From positions 620,001 through 684,000 of the forward strand of contig NZ_CP142685.1 of assembly GCF_045689735.1 (NCBI RefSeq): a stretch of DNA of 64,000 nucleotides, given 5' to 3'. Both the position numbers and the translations under genes were made by a program. This document shows, in pieces, positions 39,725 through 48,257 of the stretch; the stretch's first letter is position 1; each line of letters starts with the position of its first letter. The notes below the pieces were generated by a model that saw only the letters and a list, made by a program, of their open reading frames with translations, was not told where the DNA came from and did no database searches. This stretch comes from Halothiobacillus sp045689735. Its GTDB lineage: Bacteria; Pseudomonadota; Gammaproteobacteria; Halothiobacillales; Halothiobacillaceae.

Positions 39725-42427
39725 ATGACCAGCCATCCCCTTCATCCCATGTTCAACCCTCGGGGCGTCGCTGTGTTTGGTGCCAGCGAACGACCGGGGG
39801 CGGTCGGTACGATGGTCTTGGCCAATCTGGTTGCTGCTGGTTACGCTGGCACGATCATCCCGGTCAATCCCAAGCATGATCGGGTGCAGGGGCTGCCCTG
39901 TGTGCCGAACCTGACCGGGGTGGCGGAACCGGTGGATTTGGCTGTTGTTGCCACGCCGGCCAGTAGCGTACCGGACATTCTGCGGCAATGCGGAGTGGCG
40001 AGGGTGCGGGCGGTGGTGATTCTCTCCGCCGGTTTTGGTGAGGGCGGCGAGGCCGACCGTACCGAAGGCAAGCGCTTGATGCGGGAATCGCTGGAGCTCG
40101 CCCAGCAATTTGGGCTGCGGCTGATGGGGCCGAACTGTCTTGGTCTGATGCGCCCACCACTCAAACTCAACGCGACCTTCAGCCACAATCAGGCGCTACC
40201 GGGGCGGCTGGCTCTGGTGTCGCAGTCCGGTGCGCTGGTGACTGCGGTGCTCGACTGGGCTGAAGGCCGTGGACTGGGCTTTTCCGCGATTGCCTCCACC
40301 GGCGATGCAGCGGATCTCGATTTTGGCGATTTGCTCGATTATCTGGCGCTCGATCCTCAGACCCAAGGCATCCTGCTGTACATCGAAGGGATCAAAAATG
40401 CCCGCCGTTTTCTCAGTGGGTTGCGGGCAGCAGCGCGCATGAAGCCGGTGATCGTGCTCAAATCCGCCCGGCATGCGGCGGGATCCCGGGCGGCGGCGAC
40501 GCATACCGGCGCCCTGATCGGCGGCGATGATGTGTTCGATGCCGCACTCAGCCGTGCCGGGGTGGTGCGGGTAGAAACCATCAGCCAGTGGTTCGCTGCC
40601 GCGCAGATTCTGGCCAGAAACCTGAGTCTGCGCGGCGATCAATTGCTGATTTTGACCAATGGCGGTGGACCGGGCGTCATGGCCACGGATCGCGCCGCCG
40701 ATCTGGATGTGCCGCTGGCGAGTCTGGCGCCCGCCACGATCGCCGCGCTGGATGCGCAACTACCGGCGACTTGGTCGCGCAGCAATCCGATGGACATCAT
40801 CGGGGATGCGACCGCCGAGCGCTATGAAGTCGCGCTGCGCGAAGCGCTGGCCGACCCCGGCGTAGACATGATCGTGGTGATGCTGACCCCGCAGGCCATG
40901 ACCGATCCCACCGCCTGCGCGCGAGCGGTCATCACGGTCGTACAGGCGCAACCGGCGCCCGCCAAGCCGGTGCTGGCCTGCTGGATGGGGGAAACGCTGG
41001 TTGCCGAAGCGCGGGCTTTGTTCGATCAGGCGGGCATCCCGCAATTTCGCTCACCGGAGGCTGCGATCGAAGCCTTGTCGTATCTGCTGGCTTACCGGCG
41101 CAATCAACAGGCCTTGCTGCAAACCCCGGCGCCCACGCCGACCATCGAACCTGGCGATATCGATGGCGCCCGTCTGATTCTGGCGACCTGCCGCAAGGCA
41201 GGGCGCCGGGTGCTGACCACGCGCGAATCCAAGGCCATCCTCAATGCGTTCCGCATCCCGACGACCCCGACGATTCTGGCGCGCACGGCCGATGAGGTGA
41301 TGCTGGCGGCCGAAACCCTCGGCTTTCCGCTGGCATTGAAAATCAGTGCGCCCGCGCTCAGCCATAAAACCGATGTCGGTGGGGTTCGCCTCAATGTACG
41401 CAGTGTCCAAACCGCGCGCCAGCAGGCACAGGACATGCTCGATACCGTGCGGGCGAAACATCCAGACGCCGAAATCGAAGGGATTACGGTGGAAAAAATG
41501 GCGGAGGTCGGTCATCCGCGCGAACTGCTGCTGGGGGTGAGCCGGGATCCGGTGTTCGGTCCAGTCATTGCGTTTGGGCTGGGGGGCATTGCGGTCGAGG
41601 TTCTGCGCGATCGCGCTCTGGCACTGCCGCCGCTCAACGGTCTGTTGATCGAGCGCATGATCAGCCAGACCCGCGCCGCCCGGATGCTCGGCGAGTTTCG
41701 CGGCACGCCGCCGGTGGATCGGGCGGCACTGACGGCGGTACTGCTGCGCCTGTCGGAACTGGTGTGCGAGCTGCCGGAAATCGCAGCCATCGACATCAAC
41801 CCGTTGCTCGCGGGGGAGCATGGGGTGGTGGCGGTCGATGCGCGGATCGAGCTGACCGAACATCCGCCGCGCAGCGACGCCTATGCCCATCTCGCGATTT
41901 ATCCCTATCCCGGCCAGGTCGAACGCAGCCTGACGCTGGATGATGGCGAGCGGATTCGCGTGCGCCCGATTCGCCCGGAAGATGCCGCACTCGAACAGGC
42001 TTTTGTCCGCGGTCTGTCGGAAGAAGCCCGATATTTCCGCTTCATGCGCATGCTCGATGAGCTGACCCCGCAGATGCTGGTGCGGTTCACCCAAATCGAC
42101 TATGACCGGGAAATGGCGCTGATCGCACTCAGCCCAACGGCAGACGGGGGCGAAGTGGAAGTGGGCGTGACCCGCTACAGCCTTTCCCCCGATGGCGAGA
42201 GCGCGGAGTTCGCCCTGGTCGTGGCGGATGCCTGGCAAGGGCGCGGCGTGGGCAGCCACTTATTGCAACTGTTGATGGATTATGCCCGGCAACGCGGCGT
42301 GCGGCGGCTGTTTGGGGAAGTGCTGACCCGCAATACGGCGATGCGGGCACTGGTCGCCCGACTGGGGTTCGTCGAGCAACTTCACGAATCGCAGGAGGAT
42401 ATCGTGATGGTGAGCCGCACCCTTTGA
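39725..42427 (+). CDS. PatZ-like bifunctional acyl-CoA ligase (ADP-forming)/GNAT acetyltransferase
   Basis: The 900-residue protein has a CoA-binding domain (about 10-140), succinyl-CoA-synthetase-like ligase domains (about 150-465), an ATP-grasp domain (about 490-705) and a C-terminal GNAT domain (about 740-895). The GNAT acetyl-CoA motif QGRGVGSHLL is at 838. E. coli PatZ (Pka) and Salmonella Pat acetylate lysines, notably of acetyl-CoA synthetase, and lack the ligase's phospho-histidine. Here AAATHTGALIGG keeps it (His260), so ADP-forming ligase activity may persist. GGAGG lies 7 nt before ATG 39725. The open frame further upstream crosses the inverted repeat and is not coding. Confidence 0.92.
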   Translation: MTSHPLHPMFNPRGVAVFGASERPGAVGTMVLANLVAAGYAGTIIPVNPKHDRVQGLPCVPNLTGVAEPVDLAVVATPASSVPDILRQCGVARVRAVVILSAGFGEGGEADRTEGKRLMRESLELAQQFGLRLMGPNCLGLMRPPLKLNATFSHNQALPGRLALVSQSGALVTAVLDWAEGRGLGFSAIASTGDAADLDFGDLLDYLALDPQTQGILLYIEGIKNARRFLSGLRAAARMKPVIVLKSARHAAGSRAAATHTGALIGGDDVFDAALSRAGVVRVETISQWFAAAQILARNLSLRGDQLLILTNGGGPGVMATDRAADLDVPLASLAPATIAALDAQLPATWSRSNPMDIIGDATAERYEVALREALADPGVDMIVVMLTPQAMTDPTACARAVITVVQAQPAPAKPVLACWMGETLVAEARALFDQAGIPQFRSPEAAIEALSYLLAYRRNQQALLQTPAPTPTIEPGDIDGARLILATCRKAGRRVLTTRESKAILNAFRIPTTPTILARTADEVMLAAETLGFPLALKISAPALSHKTDVGGVRLNVRSVQTARQQAQDMLDTVRAKHPDAEIEGITVEKMAEVGHPRELLLGVSRDPVFGPVIAFGLGGIAVEVLRDRALALPPLNGLLIERMISQTRAARMLGEFRGTPPVDRAALTAVLLRLSELVCELPEIAAIDINPLLAGEHGVVAVDARIELTEHPPRSDAYAHLAIYPYPGQVERSLTLDDGERIRVRPIRPEDAALEQAFVRGLSEEARYFRFMRMLDELTPQMLVRFTQIDYDREMALIALSPTADGGEVEVGVTRYSLSPDGESAEFALVVADAWQGRGVGSHLLQLLMDYARQRGVRRLFGEVLTRNTAMRALVARLGFVEQLHESQEDIVMVSRTL

Positions 42428-42445
42428 GGCGCCCTTGCGTGAGTG

Positions 42446-42479
42446 CCGTCGATGTCCAGCAGGCATCGACGGTTATTTT
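42446..42479 (+). terminator. Intrinsic terminator after the patZ-like gene
   Basis: CCGTCGATG (42446-42454) pairs with CATCGACGG (42464-42472), loop TCCAGCAGG, then TTATTTT. The downstream part overlaps the stop codon of the convergent TauE gene. Confidence 0.75.
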
Positions 42480-43294
42480 GCCCCGGCTTGGCTGTGCTGG
42501 AAGGTTTTATAGGCGGAAATCAGCAGCACCACCGCGAGCAGAATAATCAGCCAGCTCGGCGCGATGAATCCGATGGTCAGCCCGCCGAGCACCGCGCCCA
42601 GCAGCGAGCCCGCCGTCATGCCGCCGAACAGATGCGATTCCCGCTTGAGCACTGCAAAGCTGCCCGATTGCGTATAGCGCGCGAAGCCAACCAGCATGGT
42701 GGGCAGGGAAATCGCCAGCGACAGGCTGCCCGCGAGTTTGATGTCCACGCCATACAGAATCGTGATGGTGGGGATCAGCAGCTCGCCGCCGGCCACGCCA
42801 AGCACGGCGGCCACCGTGCCGATGACCAGACCAGCGATCAGGCCGATCACCCAGCGCAACGGCCCATCGGGAACCAGCGCGCCGCCGATCCAGTGCAAAT
42901 GCAGGACATGTTCGCCAATCATCACCAGCGCGAGCAACAGCAGCAGAATGAACACGATGCGGTCGAGCAGCGCGGCGGGCATCTTCATGGCATAACCGGC
43001 GGCAAACCAGGCGCCGATGAGTGAGCCGAACAACAGATTCACGGCAATCGGCCATTGGGCGAACAGATCATGCCAGGGGATGCTCGCGCTGCGTGCCAGC
43101 AGTGCCGTGCTCACCACCACGAGGCTCATCGCCTTGTTGAAAATGATTGCTTCGAGCGTCGGCAGTTTGAATAAGCCCTTGAGCACGGGCAGACGAAACT
43201 CCGCCCCGCCGAGGCCGATCAACCCGCCCAGCCAGCCGATGAGGCCACCAGCGAAAAATCCCTGGGTCGGGCGATGTCGAACGAGCCAGCGCAT
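42473..43294 (-). CDS. TauE/SafE (DUF81) family permease
   Basis: This 273-residue membrane protein has the duplicated DUF81 organisation: GLIGWLGGLIGLGGAEFRLP in the first half and VLGVAGGELLIPTI in the second, with about eight membrane helices. The family includes exporters of sulfite, sulfoacetate and other organosulfonates. It begins 14 nt after modC on the same strand, so it is probably the last gene of the molybdate operon. In a sulfur oxidiser sulfite export is plausible, but the substrate is not shown by sequence. Confidence 0.88.
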   Translation of the reverse strand: MRWLVRHRPTQGFFAGGLIGWLGGLIGLGGAEFRLPVLKGLFKLPTLEAIIFNKAMSLVVVSTALLARSASIPWHDLFAQWPIAVNLLFGSLIGAWFAAGYAMKMPAALLDRIVFILLLLLALVMIGEHVLHLHWIGGALVPDGPLRWVIGLIAGLVIGTVAAVLGVAGGELLIPTITILYGVDIKLAGSLSLAISLPTMLVGFARYTQSGSFAVLKRESHLFGGMTAGSLLGAVLGGLTIGFIAPSWLIILLAVVLLISAYKTFQHSQAGAK

Positions 43295-43307
43295 AGAAAC
43301 TCCCGTG

Positions 43308-44399
43308 TTACTGATCGAGCAAGGCCGCGGTTTTGATCAGGGCGTATACCGTTTTGCCCTGGCTCAAGCCCAGTTCGTTGAGCGAACGCTGGGTGATTTC
43401 GGCAATCAGGGTTTGCTGGTCGGCCAAGGTCAAAAACACCGCCGCAGTTTGATTCGCCGGGTTGAGGGTGATTTGGCTGACCGTACCCCGCACCTGGTTG
43501 AGCATGCTGATCCCCTCGATCCTCGACTGCGCCAGCGCCACATCCCGCGCCAGAATCCGCAGCCGCGCCACTGAAGATTTTGCGTCGCCCGACGGGGCCT
43601 GTAACCAGAAAGTAAAGGCATCAGCCGCCTTGGCGCGGAAAGCCCGCAAGTCGTCGTGTGCGGCTTCGTCCAGTACGCCATGCAGCACGGACACGGGGCC
43701 TTCCTCGGTAAACAGCGGCGAATCGACCCGCGCGGTGGCTTCGGCCAGGGTTTCGATCGAGGTAATCCGGCCATCGGCCATGAACACGATGCGGCTGGCC
43801 AGCCGTTCAACCTCGATCGGGGCGTGGGTGATATACAGCACCGGAATCTGGTATTCGGCAATGATCGATTCCAGCAGCGCCAGCAATTCGGCCTTGGCGC
43901 GCCAGTCCAGCGCGGAAAGCGGCTCATCCATCATCAACAGGCGCGGGCGCGTCAGTAAGGCGCGGGCAATGGCAACCCGTTGGCGCTCCCCGCCGGAGAG
44001 GTTATCGACCGAGCGGTCGATCAAGTGGTCGATTTGCACCCGCTCGATGATTTCTTCGCTACTCGGGCCGCCGGTCTGCCGCGCCTTCGGCACGCGCTTG
44101 ATGGCGAATTCCAGATTACTGCGCACGGTTTTGCCCGGCAGCAGGGCGGCCGTTTGAAACACAAACCCGAGATCGCGCTGTTCGACCGGAAAGCTCTTGC
44201 GGCCATCCTGCCAAACCTCATCACCGAATTTGAGCTGTCCGCGCGTGTTTCGATCCAGCCCGGATAGGGCGCGCAGCAGGGTGGATTTGCCGGAACCCGA
44301 ACGACCAAACAGCACAGTGACGCCCGTAGAGTCGAAAGAAAACGCGCCCGAATCCAGCAAGAAATGGCCAAGTTTGAGTTGTAAATTGCCTTGGAACAT
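43308..44399 (-). CDS. modC: Molybdate ABC transporter ATP-binding protein
   Basis: ModC powers molybdate uptake. The 363-residue protein has the ABC cassette with Walker A FGRSGSGKSTLLRAL (about 30-44), signature LSGGERQRVAIARALL and Walker B LLMMDEPLSALD. The C-terminal 65 residues form a Mop/TOBE molybdate-binding domain (MLNQVRGTVSQITLNPANQT) that allows trans-inhibition. The start at ATG 44399 is 3 nt after the modB stop. Gene order modA-modB-modC is standard. Confidence 0.96.
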   Translation of the reverse strand: MFQGNLQLKLGHFLLDSGAFSFDSTGVTVLFGRSGSGKSTLLRALSGLDRNTRGQLKFGDEVWQDGRKSFPVEQRDLGFVFQTAALLPGKTVRSNLEFAIKRVPKARQTGGPSSEEIIERVQIDHLIDRSVDNLSGGERQRVAIARALLTRPRLLMMDEPLSALDWRAKAELLALLESIIAEYQIPVLYITHAPIEVERLASRIVFMADGRITSIETLAEATARVDSPLFTEEGPVSVLHGVLDEAAHDDLRAFRAKAADAFTFWLQAPSGDAKSSVARLRILARDVALAQSRIEGISMLNQVRGTVSQITLNPANQTAAVFLTLADQQTLIAEITQRSLNELGLSQGKTVYALIKTAALLDQ

Positions 44400-44402
44400 C
44401 GT

Positions 44403-45095
44403 TTAACCCTGCTTAACCTGGAGGCGACGATTCAGGCCGTACACGAACATCAGCGTCAGAATCGAGAAAATCAGCATCAAAACGGAGAGCGTATGCGCCT
44501 CGGCATACTCGAACGATTCCACATGGTCGAAAATGGCGATCGACACCGTTCGGGTTTGTCCCTCGATGTTGCCGCCGACCATGAGCACGACCCCGAATTC
44601 CCCGACCGTGTGGGCGAAAGTGAGCACCGCGCCGACGAGAAAACCCTGGCGCGCCAAGGGCACAATGACATGGAAAAACCGGTCGAAAAATGTGGCCCGC
44701 ATCGTGCGCGCCGCATCGACGATCTGAGTGGGCAGCGATTCAAACGAGGCCATAATCGGTTGCACCATAAAGGGCAGGGAATACACGACCGAGCCGATGA
44801 TCAGACCGGTTTTATTGAAGGTGAGCTGACCACTGAAGCCGAGTGCCTTCACTAAACTGGCAATCTCCCCAGTCGGATTGAGGACAAGAATCAGGTAAAA
44901 ACCCAGCACCGTCGGCGGCAATACCAGCGGCAGCGCGACCAGCGCCTCCAGCAGAATGCGAAAGTTGGAGCGCATATTGGCCAGCCACCACGCAATCGGC
45001 GTACCGATGAGCAGCAAAAACAGACTGGTGAAGCCCGCCACTTCAAAAGTCAACAGAATGGGATGAAGATCCAGGGGATAACCAAACAGGGTCAT
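44403..45095 (-). CDS. modB: Molybdate ABC transporter permease
   Basis: ModB forms the inner-membrane channel of the molybdate importer. The 230-residue product has five to six membrane helices, TPIAWWLANMR, the PLVLPPTVLGFYLI segment, and the EAA loop seen as ARTMRATFFDRFFHVIVPLA, which contacts ModC. ATG 45095 is preferred over an in-frame GTG or ATG 27 nt upstream because MTLFGYPLDLHPI fits the family and the upstream bases form a terminator stem. An intrinsic terminator separates it from modA. Confidence 0.95.
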   Translation of the reverse strand: MTLFGYPLDLHPILLTFEVAGFTSLFLLLIGTPIAWWLANMRSNFRILLEALVALPLVLPPTVLGFYLILVLNPTGEIASLVKALGFSGQLTFNKTGLIIGSVVYSLPFMVQPIMASFESLPTQIVDAARTMRATFFDRFFHVIVPLARQGFLVGAVLTFAHTVGEFGVVLMVGGNIEGQTRTVSIAIFDHVESFEYAEAHTLSVLMLIFSILTLMFVYGLNRRLQVKQG

Positions 45096-45107
45096 GGTCG
45101 GACATCT

Positions 45108-45142
45108 CAAAAAAACGGCCAATCCTCAGGGACGGATTGGCC
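45108..45142 (-). terminator. Intra-operon terminator between modA and modB
   Basis: On the minus strand GGCCAATCC (45142-45134) pairs with GGATTGGCC (45125-45117) and is followed by G and T7 (45115-45109). It is strong in form yet lies within the modA-modB gap, so partial readthrough would make ModA more abundant than ModB and ModC. Confidence 0.75.
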
Positions 45143-45209
45143 TGTCAGTCAATGAGTCGCCAGAGAGTGAATCGGATGAATCATCAATCGGGGCGTTGAG
45201 CAAGAGCGT

Positions 45210-45977
45210 TTATTTGGGCAGTTCGTAGCCGTAGCGTTTGATGACGGCAATCGCTTCCGGACTATGCATGAAGTTCAAGAAGCTCTTGGCGGCGGCTTCG
45301 TGTTTGCTGTTTTTGATCAACACCGCCGCTTGATTGATCGGGGTGTAATCGGCTTGGGGCACGACCCAATATTCCCCCTTGCCTTTGGCCGGGCTTTCCG
45401 GATCCATGATTTGCGACAGGGCGACGAAACCGAGTTGCGCGTTATCGGTGAGCACGAACTGGAAGGTGGCGGTGATGCTTTCACCCTGCGCGATTTTCTT
45501 CTGCTCGTTCAATTTGTCGTACATGCCCATTTTTTTCAGCACTTCCACGGCCGCTGTGCCGTAGGGCGCGCCCTTGGGGTTGGCAATGGCGATGTGCGTG
45601 TACTGATCGCCTTTGATGACGGCCTCGGCATCTTTGGCGACCGGCAGGCGGGTGCTGAACAGCGCCAGTTTGCCCTGGGCATATTCGAAGTAATCGGTCG
45701 CCTTGCCTTCATCGACCAATTTTTTCGGGGTTTTGGTATCGGCGGAGAAAAACGCATCGAAGGGCGCGCCATTGTTGATTTGCGCGTACAAACCGCCGGT
45801 CGCGCCGAAGGAGAAACGCACCTCGTTGCCGGTTTTTTTCGTCCATTCCTGACCGATCTCGGTGATGGCCTTGGTGAAATTGGCTGCCACGGCGACGGTG
45901 ATGGTCTCGGCCTGGGCGACGCCCAGATTCAGCGCGAAGGTGGCGCCCAGCAGGGCGGTGGCGACGAGTTTTTTCAT
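45210..45977 (-). CDS. modA: Molybdate ABC transporter periplasmic binding protein
   Basis: ModA captures molybdate (or tungstate) in the periplasm. The 255-residue precursor has a signal peptide of about 23 residues (KKLVATALLGATFALNLG, ending AQA). The oxyanion-binding stretches are ITVAVAANFTKAITEIG and FSFGATGGLYAQINNGAP, and GAPYGTAAVEVLKKMG is also typical. TTGGAGAAACCC precedes ATG 45977. The frame continues 24 codons upstream over the promoter region and is not coding. The upstream gap holds a ModE-like half site. Confidence 0.96.
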   Translation of the reverse strand: MKKLVATALLGATFALNLGVAQAETITVAVAANFTKAITEIGQEWTKKTGNEVRFSFGATGGLYAQINNGAPFDAFFSADTKTPKKLVDEGKATDYFEYAQGKLALFSTRLPVAKDAEAVIKGDQYTHIAIANPKGAPYGTAAVEVLKKMGMYDKLNEQKKIAQGESITATFQFVLTDNAQLGFVALSQIMDPESPAKGKGEYWVVPQADYTPINQAAVLIKNSKHEAAAKSFLNFMHSPEAIAVIKRYGYELPK

Positions 45978-45990
45978 GGGTTTCTCCAAG

Positions 45991-46014
45991 ATGTTGCAAG
46001 CTATATTTCGATAG
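45991..46014 (-). promoter_or_regulatory. Degenerate ModE-like site upstream of modA
   Basis: TATATTTCGAT (46002-46012) is identical to the right half of the full ModE operator at 46872-46895; the left half (ATGTTGCAAG) matches only partly. It lies about 25 nt before the modA ATG, overlapping the expected promoter, so molybdate-bound ModE could repress modABC here. Confidence 0.5.
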
Positions 46015-46041
46015 ACCAAAAAACACGCCGCGAACGGCGTG
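46015..46041 (-). terminator. Intrinsic terminator after modE
   Basis: On the minus strand CACGCCG (46041-46035) pairs with CGGCGTG (46030-46024) across the stable TTCG tetraloop and runs into T6. It separates modE from modABC, making modA dependent on its own promoter or on readthrough. Confidence 0.75.
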
Positions 46042-46061
46042 TGTCGCAAAACCGGCGCAGC

Positions 46062-46850
46062 TTATTGATCGACGCCGATAATGATGTGGCTGGCCTTGAT
46101 CAAGGCGCAGGCTTTGTCACCCGCCTTGAGGCTCAGGGATTGGGTGCTGCCTTCGGTGATCATCGCGGTGATCAGGTTGCCGCCGGCAAGTTTGATGACG
46201 ACCTCGGCATTCACGGCGCCATCGGTCACGCGCTCAACGGTGCCGCAGAGCTGGTTGCGTGCCGAGGTTTTGACCGCTTCTTTGGTCACGATCACAAAGC
46301 TGGACTTGATCAGGGCATAGGCCGGTTTGCCGACCGCCAACCCCATGCTGTCCACGCTGCCGTTGGTGATGATGGCGGAGAGCGTGTCTTCCCCCTGAAT
46401 TTTCAGGACGACTTCGCTGTTGACCGCGCCTTTGGTGATGGCGGTGATGGTGCCGGCGAAGGTATTGCGTGCGCTGGTTTTCATGAACAGACTCCTTAAA
46501 TCTTGGGTCAAATGATCGATGTTTTGTTCTGCGAACCACGCGGTGAGCTGGCTTTGCAGGCTGCTCAGTTTAGAGAACCCCTCAATCAAGCTGACACCAT
46601 ATCGGGTCAATTGGGCGCCACCGCCGCCCGCACCGCCGTGTTGGGTCAGAACGATCGGCTGGCTGGTCAGATTGTTGATGGCATCGACCGCGTCCCACGC
46701 GGCCTTGTAGGTCATGCCGATAGCCTTGGCGGCGGCGCTGATCGAACCGGTATCGTGGACGGCAGCCAAGAGTTGCATCCGGCGATTGGAGATCTCGCCC
46801 ATGCCGAGCCGCAAGGCCAGCGGCAACACAAATTCCGGTTCAGAAGACAT
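46062..46850 (-). CDS. modE: Molybdenum-dependent transcriptional regulator ModE
   Basis: ModE is a dimeric LysR-like winged-helix repressor that binds DNA when it holds molybdate. The 262-residue protein has the N-terminal HTH (about 20-80, with HDTGSISAAAKAIGMTYKAA and the typical GGxGGGxxxLT turn). Two tandem Mop domains (about 126-192 and 197-262) follow, each starting TSARN and containing GTITAITKGAVNSEV or GTVERVTDGAVNAEV. ATG 46850 fits the family; an upstream in-frame start at 46928 would run through the operator. A ModE operator lies 22 nt upstream, implying autoregulation. Confidence 0.95.
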   Translation of the reverse strand: MSSEPEFVLPLALRLGMGEISNRRMQLLAAVHDTGSISAAAKAIGMTYKAAWDAVDAINNLTSQPIVLTQHGGAGGGGAQLTRYGVSLIEGFSKLSSLQSQLTAWFAEQNIDHLTQDLRSLFMKTSARNTFAGTITAITKGAVNSEVVLKIQGEDTLSAIITNGSVDSMGLAVGKPAYALIKSSFVIVTKEAVKTSARNQLCGTVERVTDGAVNAEVVIKLAGGNLITAMITEGSTQSLSLKAGDKACALIKASHIIIGVDQ

Positions 46851-46871
46851 ACCGCAACCCAAAGATTCCCT

Positions 46872-46895
46872 CGGTATATTGTCAAGTATATTTCG
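46872..46895 (-). promoter_or_regulatory. ModE operator upstream of modE
   Basis: The 24-bp site begins CGGTATATTGTC and ends TATATTTCG on the plus strand. Compared with the E. coli modA operator as I remember it (CGTTATATTGTC ... TACATAACG), the first 12 bases differ at one position and spacing is identical. It lies just before the modE start. Confidence 0.75.
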
Positions 46896-46961
46896 ATGAG
46901 GCGTCAAGCGGTGCGTCACATGACGCATCCCGTCGGAGCAGTGGGTTCAGTCATCGGTTCA

Positions 46962-47030
46962 AACAGGGCGTTGAAAAAGGGCGTTCCTACCCTTTTTCAA
47001 CTCGGCTCGTCGTGGCGGACGAGTCCTGCT
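46962..47030 (+). repeat. Truncated copy of the GTTGAAAAA repeat next to the chemoreceptor stop
   Basis: The left end AACAGGGCGTTGAAAAAGGG forms a GTTGAAAAAGGG/CCCTTTTTCAAC stem-loop. CTCGGCTCGTCG, the start of the next block in the long copies, follows. The copy ends at CCTGCT (47025-47030), whose last T is part of the neighbouring stop codon. The left edge lacks the TA. Confidence 0.55.
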
Positions 47031-48154
47031 CAGTGCGTGTGGGTGCAAAGAATCTGCGCGTTCTGGTGGCCGGATTCGGCCATCAGCTCCAGGCCGCGAA
47101 TCACTTCCATCGAGGCAGACTCCATGTCGATCAAAGCGCTGTGTGCGCTGTCCAAATCGCCGACGGCATGCGCTTGCAACGCGCGAATCGCCGCTTCATG
47201 CACGCGGATGTGCGGCGGTTCGATCTGCCGGTAGCCGTTGAGTTTACTGAAGCAATCGCGGCCTTCGCCCTCGTAGTACCACTTACCGAGGCGGCAACTG
47301 TGGTGTTCGGCGAATTGTTCGATTTTTTCCTCCGACAAGCCCATGACAACCATATAAACCCGGAACTTGTAGACCACATGGTCGAATTTGGCGAGCTCGC
47401 AGAACCCGTGCAGGGCGGAGGTGGCGATCGCCTCTTCCATCTGGGAGGAAACATCCAGGAGGTGATGCATGCCCTTTGAGGCTTGCTCGCCCTCTTGACG
47501 CGACTGGATGGCATTTTGCGCCAGGGTATCCATTTGTTCCCGGCTTTCGCCGCTGTCCTGGCGGATTTGCTGCACCAGAATGTGAATCTGCTCGGTGGCG
47601 CCGGCGCTGCGGTTGGCCAATTGGCGGACTTCGTCGGCGACGACGGCAAACCCCCGACCATGCTCACCGGCCCGCGCGGCCTCGATGGCGGCATTCAGCG
47701 CGAGCAGATTGGTTTGATCGGCAATTTCCCGGATGATCTGCAGGATGGCGCCAATTTCTTGCGCTCGCTTATCGAGTTTCTCCATTTGGTTGGCGGCCTG
47801 AACGGAGGATTCGGCCAGGCTGCTCAGGTTTTGGAGAATGCGTTCGACATCTTGTCGACTGTGCAGTGACGCTTCCTGAGCGTGAATCGCGTTCTGTTTT
47901 TCTTGCTGTAACCCGCCCGACAATTCAGCCAATGAACCTTGTGAACTGCCGAGGGATTGCATGAAGCGGGGCAGGTTGCCGAGGACGCGCTGCAGCCGTT
48001 CGAATTGTGCCGCCGAGCCTTGCTGCTGCTGCCTTAGTTGGCTGTTTTCCCGAAGAAGGGTGTCGATAGCCTGTTGTTTTTCTTCTAATTGTTGTTGTAG
48101 TCGAGTGATTTCCTGCTGCAAAGGTTGCAGACTTTTTTTGCACCAAAATGCCAT
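47030..48154 (-). CDS. Cytoplasmic methyl-accepting chemotaxis protein with zinc-binding (CZB) domain
   Basis: The 374-residue protein has no membrane segment. A long N-terminal coiled coil (about 5-60, LQQEITRLQQQLEEKQQAID) leads into an MCP signalling hairpin whose tip reads DQTNLLALNAAIEAARAGE (about 147-165) with GFAVVADEVRQLAN. The C-terminal CZB domain (about 250-335) has the zinc ligands in HGFCELAKFDH, the core CRLGKWYYEGEG and a later HIRVHEAAI. CZB receptors sense zinc or hypochlorous acid in characterised cases. No che genes are nearby, so it is an orphan receptor or a diguanylate-cyclase-type regulator partner. The stop abuts a repeat copy. Confidence 0.9.
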   Translation of the reverse strand: MAFWCKKSLQPLQQEITRLQQQLEEKQQAIDTLLRENSQLRQQQQGSAAQFERLQRVLGNLPRFMQSLGSSQGSLAELSGGLQQEKQNAIHAQEASLHSRQDVERILQNLSSLAESSVQAANQMEKLDKRAQEIGAILQIIREIADQTNLLALNAAIEAARAGEHGRGFAVVADEVRQLANRSAGATEQIHILVQQIRQDSGESREQMDTLAQNAIQSRQEGEQASKGMHHLLDVSSQMEEAIATSALHGFCELAKFDHVVYKFRVYMVVMGLSEEKIEQFAEHHSCRLGKWYYEGEGRDCFSKLNGYRQIEPPHIRVHEAAIRALQAHAVGDLDSAHSALIDMESASMEVIRGLELMAESGHQNAQILCTHTH

Positions 48155-48257
48155 GATGATCCTTGATTGATATTTCGCACTGAGCCCCTGTCTGGTTCAG
48201 TATTTCGGCGCGCTGTCATCATTCTGAAATCATTTTTTTTTGCCTAAATTTTCCATT

